Assembly (NCBI GenBank): GCA_964411425.1
Contig: CAYPKW010000010.1
Coordinates: forward strand, 1 to 59,416
Source of the DNA: CAYPKW01 sp964411425
GTDB taxonomy: Bacteria > Pseudomonadota > Alphaproteobacteria > Dongiales > Dongiaceae
Direction: 5' to 3'
DNA: 59,416 nucleotides
Position 1 is the stretch's first letter; each line of letters starts with the position of its first letter. The notes beneath the pieces were generated by a model. The model was not told where the DNA came from, searched no databases, and saw nothing but the letters and a program-made list of their open reading frames with translations. The position numbers and the translations under genes were made by a program. Shown one piece after another: positions 14,881 to 25,397 of this stretch.

Positions 14881-16395
14881 TTACGGCGAACGGCGGCGAT
14901 AGACAACGTACTCGGGGCGATAGGTGCCGAGGCGGCGCGGATCGTCGACCGCCCAGGCCTCCAGGCGCGGCACCCGGTTGCGGTACGCCTCCTCATAGGC
15001 GCCGCGGAACCAGGCGCTGTCGACGATCGGCTGGTAGGCGTCGCCATAGAGGCCGATGACCGCCCACTCGGGGCCGAACCGCCGCAGCACGCCCAGGAAA
15101 TCGCGCCGCCGGTTGAACGGAACGGTTTCCGGCGACACGATGCCGACGAAATCGAGGATCGGGTTCCCGGTCAGATAGCCGATGTTGCCGATGTCCCAGG
15201 CGTAGATGACCTCATCCGGTCGGGCGCGCTGCGCGAGGTAGCGGGCGATATCGGCATGGGCGTGCTCGTAGTCGCCCTGGCGGGACGCCGCCTCGCGCGC
15301 GGCGCCGAGCGGCCCGTAGGCCAAGGCAACGATCGCCAACGCGAGCGCCGCTGCGATCGACAGTGCGCGCCGGCCGCCGATCGCCCAGGCGAACAGGCGC
15401 GCGAGCCCGATCGCGGCCGCGACCGCTATCGCGGCATGAGCGGGCGCCGGGTACCAGGGATGAATGTGTGTCGCGCCCAACAGCAGGAACGCCAGGTACC
15501 CGAACACCCAGACCGGAAGGACGATCAATCGCGACAGCGGCCACGCCGCCGCCAGCAGGGCCGCCACCGCCAGCGGCACCTCGACGAACCACGGCAGGAA
15601 GCCCGCGCGCAACAGGCCGGCGACGGCCGCCGCGGGCGAGGTCCGGTCGAACCCCGCTTCGCCGTAGAGGGCAAGTTTGGCCCACACGGAGTTCGGCACC
15701 AAGTCGTGAAAGTAGAAGCCGGCGAAGACCAGCCACGGCGCCGCGAGAAGTACCGCGAGGCCCGCGCCCTTGAGCGAGGCGGCGGCGCCGAGACCGCGAA
15801 CCTCGACGCGGCGCCGGCGGGCGAGGGCGAACAGCGCCAACTCCGACACCGCGACGGCGAGCCAGAACACGAGGCCGTCGAAGCGAGTGAGGAACGCGCC
15901 GGCCCCGGCCACCGCCAGCCACCGCCAATCGCGCTCGACATAGGCGGCGACACCCGTCAGCAGGAACGCCGTGAACAGCGCCGTCTCCATGCCGGAGACC
16001 GACCACAGAATCTGGCTCGGCCCGGCGGCGATGAGGACGAGCCCTAGCGCCAGCAGCCACGCGTCGGCTCGGCGCCGCATGATATGGGCGGCGGCCCACA
16101 AGATGACGGCGGTGGCCGCCAGATTGATGGCGAGCGCCGCCCATGGCAGCGGCAGGCCGAGCCACTCGGCGCCGGCCAGCAGCAGGGTCAGCAGCGGCGT
16201 CGTGGTGCCGTAGACCCATTCCCCGGCGTTGTAGACGAAGCCCTCGCCGGCCGCGAGGTTGCGGGCGTAGCGGTAGGTGATCCAGGCATCGTCGGCCTGG
16301 AAGCCGGAGTGCCAGAACGTCGCCGCGCGCAAAACGACCGCAAGCGCGGCGGCGCCGAGCAGCAAGAAGACGGTATTGCGAGGCAGCTGTTCCAT
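14881..16395 (-). CDS. Multi-pass membrane protein, GT-C glycosyltransferase-like
   Basis: 504 residues with about ten hydrophobic segments. After the first membrane helix comes ADDAWITYRYARNLAAGEGF, with paired acidic residues in the first periplasmic loop as in GT-C fold glycosyltransferases (ArnT, protein mannosyltransferase and arabinofuranosyltransferase AftB types), plus MRRRADAW and FLTRFDGLVFW landmarks. The C-terminal ~120 residues form a soluble periplasmic-type domain. Likely uses a polyprenyl-phosphate sugar donor. The following gene upstream on the same strand is a relative with a very similar DD motif. Confidence 0.7.
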   Translation of the reverse strand: MEQLPRNTVFLLLGAAALAVVLRAATFWHSGFQADDAWITYRYARNLAAGEGFVYNAGEWVYGTTTPLLTLLLAGAEWLGLPLPWAALAINLAATAVILWAAAHIMRRRADAWLLALGLVLIAAGPSQILWSVSGMETALFTAFLLTGVAAYVERDWRWLAVAGAGAFLTRFDGLVFWLAVAVSELALFALARRRRVEVRGLGAAASLKGAGLAVLLAAPWLVFAGFYFHDLVPNSVWAKLALYGEAGFDRTSPAAAVAGLLRAGFLPWFVEVPLAVAALLAAAWPLSRLIVLPVWVFGYLAFLLLGATHIHPWYPAPAHAAIAVAAAIGLARLFAWAIGGRRALSIAAALALAIVALAYGPLGAAREAASRQGDYEHAHADIARYLAQRARPDEVIYAWDIGNIGYLTGNPILDFVGIVSPETVPFNRRRDFLGVLRRFGPEWAVIGLYGDAYQPIVDSAWFRGAYEEAYRNRVPRLEAWAVDDPRRLGTYRPEYVVYRRRSP

Positions 16396-16431
16396 GCGCT
16401 TGGTCGGGTCGGTGTCCGGCGGGGCGGGCCG

Positions 16432-18111
16432 TCAGTCCTTTTTGAGCTCGTAATAGATGAAACGAAGCTTGCGATTACGGACCCTGTAGCTGCGCCACTC
16501 CGCGACGCGCGAGATGTCGATCAGGATGGCGCGCGGGCGATAGGTCTCGAGGAACAGGGGGTTCTCGGCCAGCTCCAAGTCGCTCAGGAAGAAGGTGTTC
16601 CAGGTGCCGGTGCCCTGCGGCGGTCCGAGGATGATGTAGTCGGGCCGGCGCGCGAAGACGTAGGCGCCGTCGCCCTTGCCATGGCCGGGCTTCAACTGCC
16701 ACTGGCGCCGGATTTCGGTGACCTCGCGCCGCGCGATGTGGCGGTCGTTGAGGCCGAGCATGTCGATGAAGCGGTGGTTCTTGGCGTAATAGGGCAGGGC
16801 GCCGGCGGCGTTGGATGCGATCAGCGAGCCGGCCGGCCAGGCCGTGGCCACGTACTTGCCGATGACCGTGCCGATCAGCGCCGCCGGATCGCGGCGGCGC
16901 GCCTCGCCGGAGAATACTTGCAGGCCGAGCAGCACGAGGAACAGGGCCGCGAGCCCGGCGCGCCCGCGCGGCGAAAATCTTCCGGCGTGGGTCTCGAGCC
17001 CCATGTAGAGCAGCAGCGCCATCATCGGAATGAGCGGCGCCATGAGCCGCGAGCCGGGCATGTGGTCGCCGCCGGCCCGTATCAAGTATGCCAAGAACGC
17101 GAGGATCATGCCGCCCAGATAAAGTGCTGAGGCCCGCCAGCGCGGGCTGCCGAGCGCGGCGATCGCGGCCGCCGCGGCAAGCGCCAGGGCGAAGGGCGGC
17201 TGCTTGCCGTAGTCCCACACGTAGTCGAGCCCGTGGATGACGGTCTCGTCGGTAACCATCGCGAGCTTGGTGTAGAACGTGTTCGGCACCCAGTCGCCGT
17301 AATACCAGAGGCGCCAGGCCTCGTGCAGGGCTATGGGCGGGAACGCGGCGACGGGGAGTATCGCCGCCGCGGCGAGTGCCTTCACCCCGCGCCGCCAGGC
17401 GCCGGCGGCCAATGCCAGCGACGAAGCGACGAGGAAGATCGCGGCATCGGGCCGTGTCAGCACGGCCAGCGCGAAGCAAATACCGCCGAACACCGCCGGC
17501 CGCACTCGCGGCCCCTCGACGAGGACGGTAAGCGTGGCGACGACCCCGCCGGTGACGAACAGCGTTAAGAGCGGCGCCTCCAGTCCGCCCAAGGACCAGA
17601 TGACGAGCGGGCCGCTGACAAAGCTCATTGCGGTCGCGATCGCCGCCGCCAGCGGGTTCCCTCGCCCAGGCCCGAAGAACAGGAACCGGCCGAGCACGAC
17701 CGGAATCAAGGCCAGCGCCGCGAAATTGACGGCCCGCGCCGCCGCGATCGGATCGACGCCGAGGTAGCCGAGGGCGCTGACCGCCATGACGTGCGCGAAG
17801 TTGGTGTAGCCCTCGACGCGCTCGCCCGGATTCCAGACGAGGCCGTTGCCCTCGATGAAGTTGCGCGCATAGCGCAGCGAGATGAACGTGTCGTCGTGCA
17901 GGAAAAGCTGATGGCGCTCGACCAGCAGCAGCGCGAGCGGCACCGCCAGGACGAGGAGGGCGAGCGCCACGGCGCGCTCGCCCGGCAATGACGGGCTCGC
18001 CCCGGCGGCCGCGCTCACGGCCTTGCCCTTGACGGGCACCGGATATCGGTGGCGGATCGGTCGGGGACGGTCACACTCAAAAGCGCGCTTCGACCAGGAA
18101 CGGCGGCGCAT
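16432..18111 (-). CDS. Multi-pass membrane protein, AftB-like GT-C glycosyltransferase
   Basis: 559 residues from the ATG at 18111; GTG starts at 18039 and 18018 would also keep the first membrane helix and are plausible. The loop after helix 1 reads LHDDTFISLRYARNFIEGNG followed by NPGERVEGYTNF. LTRPDAAIFL follows, with about ten hydrophobic spans and a soluble C-terminal domain (DMLGLNDRHIARRE). This pattern is that of AftB-type terminal arabinofuranosyl transferases and relatives, which move sugars from polyprenyl phosphate on the outer face of the membrane. The substrate in this bacterium is unknown. Paralogous to the gene at 14881-16395 and distantly to 21900-23516. Confidence 0.7.
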   Translation of the reverse strand: MRRRSWSKRAFECDRPRPIRHRYPVPVKGKAVSAAAGASPSLPGERAVALALLVLAVPLALLLVERHQLFLHDDTFISLRYARNFIEGNGLVWNPGERVEGYTNFAHVMAVSALGYLGVDPIAAARAVNFAALALIPVVLGRFLFFGPGRGNPLAAAIATAMSFVSGPLVIWSLGGLEAPLLTLFVTGGVVATLTVLVEGPRVRPAVFGGICFALAVLTRPDAAIFLVASSLALAAGAWRRGVKALAAAAILPVAAFPPIALHEAWRLWYYGDWVPNTFYTKLAMVTDETVIHGLDYVWDYGKQPPFALALAAAAAIAALGSPRWRASALYLGGMILAFLAYLIRAGGDHMPGSRLMAPLIPMMALLLYMGLETHAGRFSPRGRAGLAALFLVLLGLQVFSGEARRRDPAALIGTVIGKYVATAWPAGSLIASNAAGALPYYAKNHRFIDMLGLNDRHIARREVTEIRRQWQLKPGHGKGDGAYVFARRPDYIILGPPQGTGTWNTFFLSDLELAENPLFLETYRPRAILIDISRVAEWRSYRVRNRKLRFIYYELKKD

Positions 18112-18185
18112 GATCGGCGATTCGCCGGCCGCTGGCAATTCGGCGCGCCAGCCTAAGCAGGGGAATCGCATTTGGCGGATTGCGG

Positions 18186-18400
18186 CCTCATGGTTCGAGA
18201 CGGCCGCTGTCGCGGCCTCCTCACCATGAGGCTCGTTGTTGGCTTTCCTCATCTTGAGGAGCGCCCGTCCTTCGTCCGGCTGACCTCATCGTGAGGAGGG
18301 CCCCTTCGACGCGCGCTTCGCGCGTCGCTCAGGGCAGGCTGCCCGTCTCGAAGGAGAGGTCAGCCGGCTCAGGATAAGGGGGCGCGTCTCGAAAGAGGAG
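18186..18400. repeat. Compound palindromic repeat (REP/BIME-like)
   Basis: Stacked inverted repeats: CCTCATGGT 18186-18194 with ACCATGAGG 18223-18231; GGCTGACCT 18278-18286 with AGGTCAGCC 18357-18365; and a tight hairpin CGACGCGCG 18307-18315 with CGCGCGTCG 18319-18327. The recurring core CCTCAT..TGAGGAG with CGTCTCGAA recurs at 30391-30451. The left end overlaps the extreme 5' part of the frame upstream of the AftB-like gene, another reason to start that gene further in. Confidence 0.6.
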
Positions 18401-18438
18401 GAAAGCCGATCGCAGTCAAATGCGAATGCCCTGCCGGT

Positions 18439-21066
18439 CTAAGAACCGCCGGCCAAGGCGGCCACGGCGTCGTGCAGCGCGGTGGCGGCGCGCGCCGGGG
18501 CGGTGTCGCCTCGTCCGGCCGCCGCCAGGGACGCCGGCGATCGCGGCGCGCCGAACGTCACGCTGAGGGCCTTCAGCCGCGGGAAACTGCGGAACCAGGG
18601 ATAGGCGTCGAAGGTTCCGGCGATGTGGACCGGCACGGCGGCGACGCCGCTTTTTTCCAGCAGCAACCCGACCCCTGACAGGAACGGCAACAGCCTGCCG
18701 TCGGGCGTGCGCCGGCCTTCCGGAAACCAGACCAGGCTTTGCCCGCGCGCCAGGACGTCGGCGGCAAGCGCGAGGCTGGCCGCGGGGCTGCGATCCGGGT
18801 CGACCGGAATCACCTGCGCCGCGCGGCTGAACAGCCGCATGAAGCGGCCGGTGAACAACCGGCCCGTCCACCCGGCCCAATAGGTGTGGCGCAGATGCCG
18901 CCACGGCAACGCCGCCGCGACGACGAAGGGGTCGAGATAGCTGGCGTGGTTCGGCGCCAACAGATACGGGCCGCGCCGCGGAAGCCGATTCCGTCCGTAC
19001 ACGCGAAGCCGGAACAAGCCGCGCATGACGGCCCAGTTGAGGCAGTAGAAGACCAGGCCGAGCACGATGGCCGCCGTGCCGCGCGGCGACAGCCAGCGGG
19101 ACGCCTCCGCGGCCGTCGCCGCCGGTTCCGCCGGCGCCCGCCGCTCGCCCGCCGCGAGAGCCTCGCGCAGCAGATCGCGCAGGCTCACCACGCGGGCGAC
19201 CGCCGCCTCGGTGAGCCGCAGGCCGAACCGATCCTCGATCTGCAGCGTGAGGTTGACCCACTCCAGCGAATCGACGCCGAGGTCGAGCTGCGGGCTGGTA
19301 TCGAGCGTAAGGGCCGTGCCCTTGTGGCGATCGACGAGCCAGTCCCAAAGCGCCTTCGCGGGCTTGGCCGCGAGCAGCGCCTGATCCTCCTTCGACATCT
19401 CGATGGCCGGAAACGAGTGCCCGACCACGGCGCTTTCGTAGAGCGCCGGCAGCAGATGGCGGCGCAGCTTGCCCAGCAGCGTGCGCGGCAAGGGTTCCTT
19501 GACGACGGCGTAGCCGGACAGGCGCTGATGCGCGGGCAGCGTGAAGGAGAACAGCTCGATTTCCTCGCGCAGCAGCTTTTCCATGTTGATCGTGCCGCGG
19601 CTGCGAATGGCGTCGTAGTCGGGGACGACCAGTCCGCACAGCATACCGCGGAAACGCAACACGGCCATCTCGCGGATGAAGGCGCTGCGCTCATAGACGG
19701 CCTCGAGCGCTTCGGGAAAGAACTTCTTGCCGTCGGGCAGAACGATGAGTTCGTTGCTCCGTCCCACGACATAGAGGTAGCCGTCGCCGTCGACGTAGCC
19801 GAGGTCGCCGGTGCGGAACCACCGGTCCGCGGCGAACGCCGCAGCGGTCGCCGGCGGGTCGTTCCAGTACCCGGCGAAGACGCCGGCGCCGCGCGCCAGG
19901 ATCTCGCCGTAGCGCGCCCCGGTGATCGGCTCGACACGCAGCTCGACGCCGGCCACCGCCAGCCCCTCGCTGCCGATGCGCGCGCGAGCTGGCGGATTGA
20001 ACGTCAGGATGGGCCCGGTCTCGCTCAGACCGTAGCCGCTCAGCACCTTCCAGCCGAGCGCCTCCAGCCGCCACGCCACTTTCGGGTCGAGGTGCGCTCC
20101 GCCGGACCCCAGGAGGCGCAGTCGCCGGCCGAACTCCTTGTGCATCGCGTGGAACAGCAGTCTGCCGAGGCTGAGGCCCCAGCGCCGCCGCAGCCACAGG
20201 GAGAAGGGGACGAGGCGACGCGCCAGCGCCGCCGCGAGGCCGCTGCGGCTGGCGATCCGCGCCTCGATGCCGGCGAGCAGCGCCTCGTAAAGTCGCGGCA
20301 CGCCGATCATCACCGTGACGTCGGTCGCTTGCAGCGCGCGGATGATCTGCGGGCCGCTGATGCCGGCCGGCAGCACCAGCGTAGCGCCGCTCGCCAGCGT
20401 GCCCAGCATGCCGACGGCGAGCGGATAGGCATGGTGGAGCGGCAGGGGCAGCAGCACGCGGTCGCGCGAACTGGCGAGCGGCTCCGCCAGCAGGGCCTCG
20501 AGGTTGGCCACGAGATTGCGGTGCGTGAGAGGCACGCCCTTGGCCCTGCCGGTGGTGCCGGAGGTGTATAGCAGCGTGGCGATGGAGTCTTCGCTCACTC
20601 CTGGCAGCGGCGTTGCGGCGTCGGCCTGCAGACGACGCCAGCTCTCCGCCCCGGCCGGCTCGTCGTCGTCCACCACGAGCACGTCGAGGGGGCGCATCGA
20701 GGCGATCTTGCGTAGGCGCGGCAGGTGCTGGGGTGCCACGAAGATTCGCCGGCAGCCGCTGTCCTCGAGGAGGCGCGCCAGATCGGCGTCGGCAATGGTA
20801 TTTTCGATGGGAACGGCCACGGCGCCGGTCGCCACGATCGCGAAATAGATGACGATCCATTCCGGCCGGTTGGGCAACCACAGACCGACGCGCTCGCCCG
20901 GCGCCGCGACGCGCGCGAGCCCGCCGGCGACCCGTTCGATCTCGCGTCCGAGCCGGCCGTAGGACCAACTGTCCAGGCCGTCGTCGCGCACCGCGACGAT
21001 CGCCGTCTGCTCGGCGCGAGCGGCGAGGCTCAAGGCCAGGTGCGCAAGCGTTCGATGCTCGTCCAT
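18439..21066 (-). CDS. Acyl-activating enzyme - acyl carrier protein - 1-acyl-glycerol-phosphate acyltransferase fusion
   Basis: 875 residues with three modules in order. About 1-540 is an ANL adenylate-forming domain: LLYTSGTTGRAKG phosphate loop, SGYGLSETGP, WFRTGDLGYVDGDGYLYVVG and the catalytic Lys region LGKLRRH. About 565-640 is an acyl-carrier domain with the phosphopantetheine Ser in LDLGVDSLEWVNL. About 690-870 is a PlsC-type acyltransferase with NHASYLDP (HX4D) and FPEGRRTPDGRL, preceded by a hydrophobic anchor. It resembles bacterial Aas (acyl-ACP synthetase plus lyso-lipid acyltransferase) with an internal ACP added and the module order reversed. Probably activates a fatty acid, loads its own ACP and acylates a lipid or polar acceptor at the inner membrane. 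Confidence 0.85.
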   Translation of the reverse strand: MDEHRTLAHLALSLAARAEQTAIVAVRDDGLDSWSYGRLGREIERVAGGLARVAAPGERVGLWLPNRPEWIVIYFAIVATGAVAVPIENTIADADLARLLEDSGCRRIFVAPQHLPRLRKIASMRPLDVLVVDDDEPAGAESWRRLQADAATPLPGVSEDSIATLLYTSGTTGRAKGVPLTHRNLVANLEALLAEPLASSRDRVLLPLPLHHAYPLAVGMLGTLASGATLVLPAGISGPQIIRALQATDVTVMIGVPRLYEALLAGIEARIASRSGLAAALARRLVPFSLWLRRRWGLSLGRLLFHAMHKEFGRRLRLLGSGGAHLDPKVAWRLEALGWKVLSGYGLSETGPILTFNPPARARIGSEGLAVAGVELRVEPITGARYGEILARGAGVFAGYWNDPPATAAAFAADRWFRTGDLGYVDGDGYLYVVGRSNELIVLPDGKKFFPEALEAVYERSAFIREMAVLRFRGMLCGLVVPDYDAIRSRGTINMEKLLREEIELFSFTLPAHQRLSGYAVVKEPLPRTLLGKLRRHLLPALYESAVVGHSFPAIEMSKEDQALLAAKPAKALWDWLVDRHKGTALTLDTSPQLDLGVDSLEWVNLTLQIEDRFGLRLTEAAVARVVSLRDLLREALAAGERRAPAEPAATAAEASRWLSPRGTAAIVLGLVFYCLNWAVMRGLFRLRVYGRNRLPRRGPYLLAPNHASYLDPFVVAAALPWRHLRHTYWAGWTGRLFTGRFMRLFSRAAQVIPVDPDRSPAASLALAADVLARGQSLVWFPEGRRTPDGRLLPFLSGVGLLLEKSGVAAVPVHIAGTFDAYPWFRSFPRLKALSVTFGAPRSPASLAAAGRGDTAPARAATALHDAVAALAGGS

Positions 21067-21163
21067 GGCGCGCTGCCCCCGTTCGCAAAATGCATTCGAC
21101 GAGGGACGCCTCGTTCGTACAATGATGGCAGGCGGGCGGATGGGGGGCAACGGGAGAACGGGC

Positions 21164-21892
21164 ATGGCCGCGCAACAGCGGATCGCCGTCGTGACCGGCG
21201 GTAATCGGGGCATCGGGTTCGAGATTTGTCGGCAACTGGCGCGGCGGGGAATGCGGGTGATCCTCACCGCGCGGCACGCGGCGAAGGGCAAGGCGGCGGC
21301 GCGGGCGCTGGGCGCCCTGGGCCTGGCGGTCGAATTCCAGCGCCTCGACGTGACCAGCGCCGGCGACGCGAAACGGCTCGCCCGCCACCTGCGCCGGACG
21401 GTCGGCCGGCTCGACGTGCTGGTGAACAACGCCGGCATCTATCTCGAAGGCGGTTACGCCGACGATGGCGAGCCCGAAGGCGTGGCGGTGGAGCCGCTCG
21501 CCAGGGTGCGGCGGACCATGGAGACCAATATGTATGGGCCGTATTTGCTCTGCCAGGGGCTGATCCCGCTGATGGTCGAGGGCGGCTACGGCCGCGTCGT
21601 CAATGTCTCCAGCGGGTCCGGGCAGCTGGCCGACATGGGCGGGCGCGAGGCGGGTTATCGTATGTCGAAGACGGCGCTCAACGCGCTGACCCGCGTCTGG
21701 GCGGCGGAGCTAAAGGGCGTCAATGTGCTGGTAAACGCCATGTGTCCGGGCTGGGTGCGCACCGACATGGGCGGGCCGCGCGCCCCGCGCGGCGTCGAAG
21801 AGGGCGCCGACACGGCGGTGTGGCTGGCCGGCCTGCCGCGCGGCGGCCCGAACGGCGGCTTCTTCCGCGACCGCAAGCGGATTCCTTGGTGA
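21164..21892 (+). CDS. Short-chain dehydrogenase/reductase, carbonyl-reductase-like
   Basis: 242 residues from the ATG at 21164 (GGGAGAACGG upstream). AVVTGGNRGIGFEICRQLARRG with ARH after strand 2 suggests NADPH. NNAGIYLEGG, NVSSGSGQLADMG (Ser) and GYRMSKTALNALTR (Tyr-x3-Lys) follow, with a loop insertion before the catalytic Ser as in the plant/animal carbonyl reductase group. The divergent neighbour is the acyl-activating fusion; the GT-C-like gene follows 8 bp later. The substrate is unknown. Confidence 0.9.
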   Translation: MAAQQRIAVVTGGNRGIGFEICRQLARRGMRVILTARHAAKGKAAARALGALGLAVEFQRLDVTSAGDAKRLARHLRRTVGRLDVLVNNAGIYLEGGYADDGEPEGVAVEPLARVRRTMETNMYGPYLLCQGLIPLMVEGGYGRVVNVSSGSGQLADMGGREAGYRMSKTALNALTRVWAAELKGVNVLVNAMCPGWVRTDMGGPRAPRGVEEGADTAVWLAGLPRGGPNGGFFRDRKRIPW

Positions 21893-21899
21893 AGCTGCG

Positions 21900-23527
<1,628 letters not shown>

Positions 23528-23630
23528 CGGGCGCGGATGATACCCGAATCGGCGTCGCGGCGGACGGATTTAGAGGTCGGCGGCCGGGGCGTGCAGTTAT
23601 AGTCGCCCGGTGTCTCCAGGAGAGCAGCCC

Positions 23631-24494
23631 ATGAGCAAGACCTTCAAGGTGGCCTGCGTGCAGAACTGCGCCGAGCGCGACATGGCGCCCAGCATCGCCG
23701 CGCTGGAGCCGCTGATCCGGGCCGCGGCCGCGGCCGGCGCCGACCTCATCCAACTGCCGGAGATGGTCACCATGATCGAGCCGCACGGTCCGGCGGTGCT
23801 GGAGAAGGCGAAGCCGGAGGCGCACGACCCCGGGCTTGCCCTCTGTCGCCGATTGGCGCGCGAAACCGGTGCCAGAATCCTGGTCGGCTCGCTGCTGCTG
23901 AGGGAGCCGGGCGAGGCGCGCGTGGTCAACCGCTCGCTCCTCGTCGATGCCACCGGCGCCATCGTCGCGCGCTACGACAAGCTGCACCTGTTCGACGTCG
24001 ATCTCGCGGGCGGCGAGGCCTATCGCGAGTCGGCCACGGTGCGCCCCGGCGCCAGCGCGGTTCTGGCGCCGACGCCCTGGGGCGCCATCGGGCTCTCGGT
24101 CTGCTACGACCTGCGGTTCGCCTATCTCTACCGCGCCTTGGCGCAGGCCGGGGCGGACTTCCTTTCCATCCCCGCCGCCTTCACCTACACCACCGGCAAG
24201 GCGCACTGGCACGTGCTGGCGCGGGCGCGCGCGATCGAAACCGGGGCCTACGTCTTCGCCGCCAACCAGACCGGCGTGCACGCGGAAGGCCGGCGCACCT
24301 TCGGTCACTCGCTCATCGTCGATCCGTGGGGCGAGGTGCTGGCCGACGGCGGCGAGGAAGTAGGCTTCGTCATCGCCGAGGTCGATCCGGCCAGGGTGGC
24401 GGCGGCGCGCCGGATGATCCCGGCACTCGCGCACGACCGCGCCTTCGACGGCCCCGAGCCGGCCCGCGTCCCTCTGGCGGCCGCCGGCGAATGA
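23631..24494 (+). CDS. Carbon-nitrogen hydrolase (nitrilase superfamily, Nit2/deaminated-glutathione amidase-like)
   Basis: 287 residues from the ATG at 23631, preceded by AGGAGAG; the ATG at 23610 lacks such a site. The Glu-Lys-Cys catalytic triad is visible in LIQLPEMVTMI, ARYDKLHLFDVDL and GLSVCYDLRFAYLY. PAAFTYTTGKAHWHVLARAR and the AANQTG segment place it near omega-amidase/Nit2 and deaminated glutathione amidase. A role in repairing transamination side products or hydrolysing an omega-amide is likely. Cytosolic. Its promoter region is squeezed between it and the divergent tRNA-Thr. Confidence 0.9.
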   Translation: MSKTFKVACVQNCAERDMAPSIAALEPLIRAAAAAGADLIQLPEMVTMIEPHGPAVLEKAKPEAHDPGLALCRRLARETGARILVGSLLLREPGEARVVNRSLLVDATGAIVARYDKLHLFDVDLAGGEAYRESATVRPGASAVLAPTPWGAIGLSVCYDLRFAYLYRALAQAGADFLSIPAAFTYTTGKAHWHVLARARAIETGAYVFAANQTGVHAEGRRTFGHSLIVDPWGEVLADGGEEVGFVIAEVDPARVAAARRMIPALAHDRAFDGPEPARVPLAAAGE

Positions 24495-24513
24495 GCCCCG
24501 ATCGGGCGCGGCG

Positions 24514-25386
24514 GTGACGCCGCGCCGGCAGCATCTGCGCGGCCTCGCGCTGGCCGCCGGCGGCGCCATGCTGTTGACGCCCGACGCGCTGCTGCTGCGC
24601 CTGCTCGAAGTCGACCAGTGGACGACCGTATTCTGGCGCGGCGTGCTGCTGGCCGCGATGCTGGCGGCGGTTCTCGTCATCGTCTACCGCGGCCGGTTTC
24701 CGGAGGCGTGCCGGGCGATCGGGCTGGTCGGCGTCGCGGTGGCGCTGTGCCTCGGCGTCGAGGCGGTGCTGTTCGTCGTCGCCATCGTTCACACCTCGGT
24801 CGCCAACACGGTGATCATCGTCGCCGCGGCGCCGCTGTTCGCCGCCGTGTTGAGCCACGTTTTCTTGGGCGAGCCGACCGGGCTCGCTACCTGGCTGGCG
24901 ATACTGGCGGCCATCGGCGGGATCGCGCTCGTGGTGTGGGACGGCGCAGCACTCGGCACCTCGCTCGGCGACGGCGCCGCCATCGCTTCGGCGCTCGGCT
25001 TCGCGGCGGCGCTGGTCATCCTGCGCCGCGCCCGCGCCGCCGACATGCTGCCGGCGACGGCGCTCTCCGGCCTCGTGCAGGCGGCCTTGGTGTTGCCGTT
25101 CGCGGCGCCGCTCGCGGTCGGCGCGGAGGACGTGCCGCCGCTCGCCGCCATGGGGCTCGTGGTGCTGCCGGGCGCCTTCGGCCTGTTCACGCTCGGCACG
25201 CGCTATATCGCGGCCGCCGAGGTCGGGCTCTTGACGCTGCTGCAGACGGTGCTGGCGCCGATCTGGGTGTGGCTGGCCTTGGGCGAGGCGATGACCGCGC
25301 GCGGCCTCGCGGGCGGTGCCATCGTGGTGGCGACGTTGGCGGTCCACTCGGCGCTGGGAATCAGGCGGGCGGCGGCGCTCGACTGA
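24514..25386 (+). CDS. EamA/DMT-superfamily transporter
   Basis: 290 residues, about ten membrane helices in two EamA repeats. The first ends with the NTVIIVAAAPLFAAVLSHVFLGE signature and the second with GLLTLLQTVLAPIWVWLALGE, each placing the conserved Glu at the end of the third or fourth helix of the repeat. The start is a GTG at 24514; no close ATG. These proteins export metabolites or amino acids; the substrate cannot be told. It is close behind the nitrilase gene (19 bp). Confidence 0.88.
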   Translation: MTPRRQHLRGLALAAGGAMLLTPDALLLRLLEVDQWTTVFWRGVLLAAMLAAVLVIVYRGRFPEACRAIGLVGVAVALCLGVEAVLFVVAIVHTSVANTVIIVAAAPLFAAVLSHVFLGEPTGLATWLAILAAIGGIALVVWDGAALGTSLGDGAAIASALGFAAALVILRRARAADMLPATALSGLVQAALVLPFAAPLAVGAEDVPPLAAMGLVVLPGAFGLFTLGTRYIAAAEVGLLTLLQTVLAPIWVWLALGEAMTARGLAGGAIVVATLAVHSALGIRRAAALD

Positions 25387-25397
25387 CGGCGCCGGGC

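Noticed and set aside
19691..21388. 565-codon minus-strand frame overlapping the acyl-activating fusion
   Set aside because: Arg/Ala-rich out-of-frame shadow of the AMP-binding domain.
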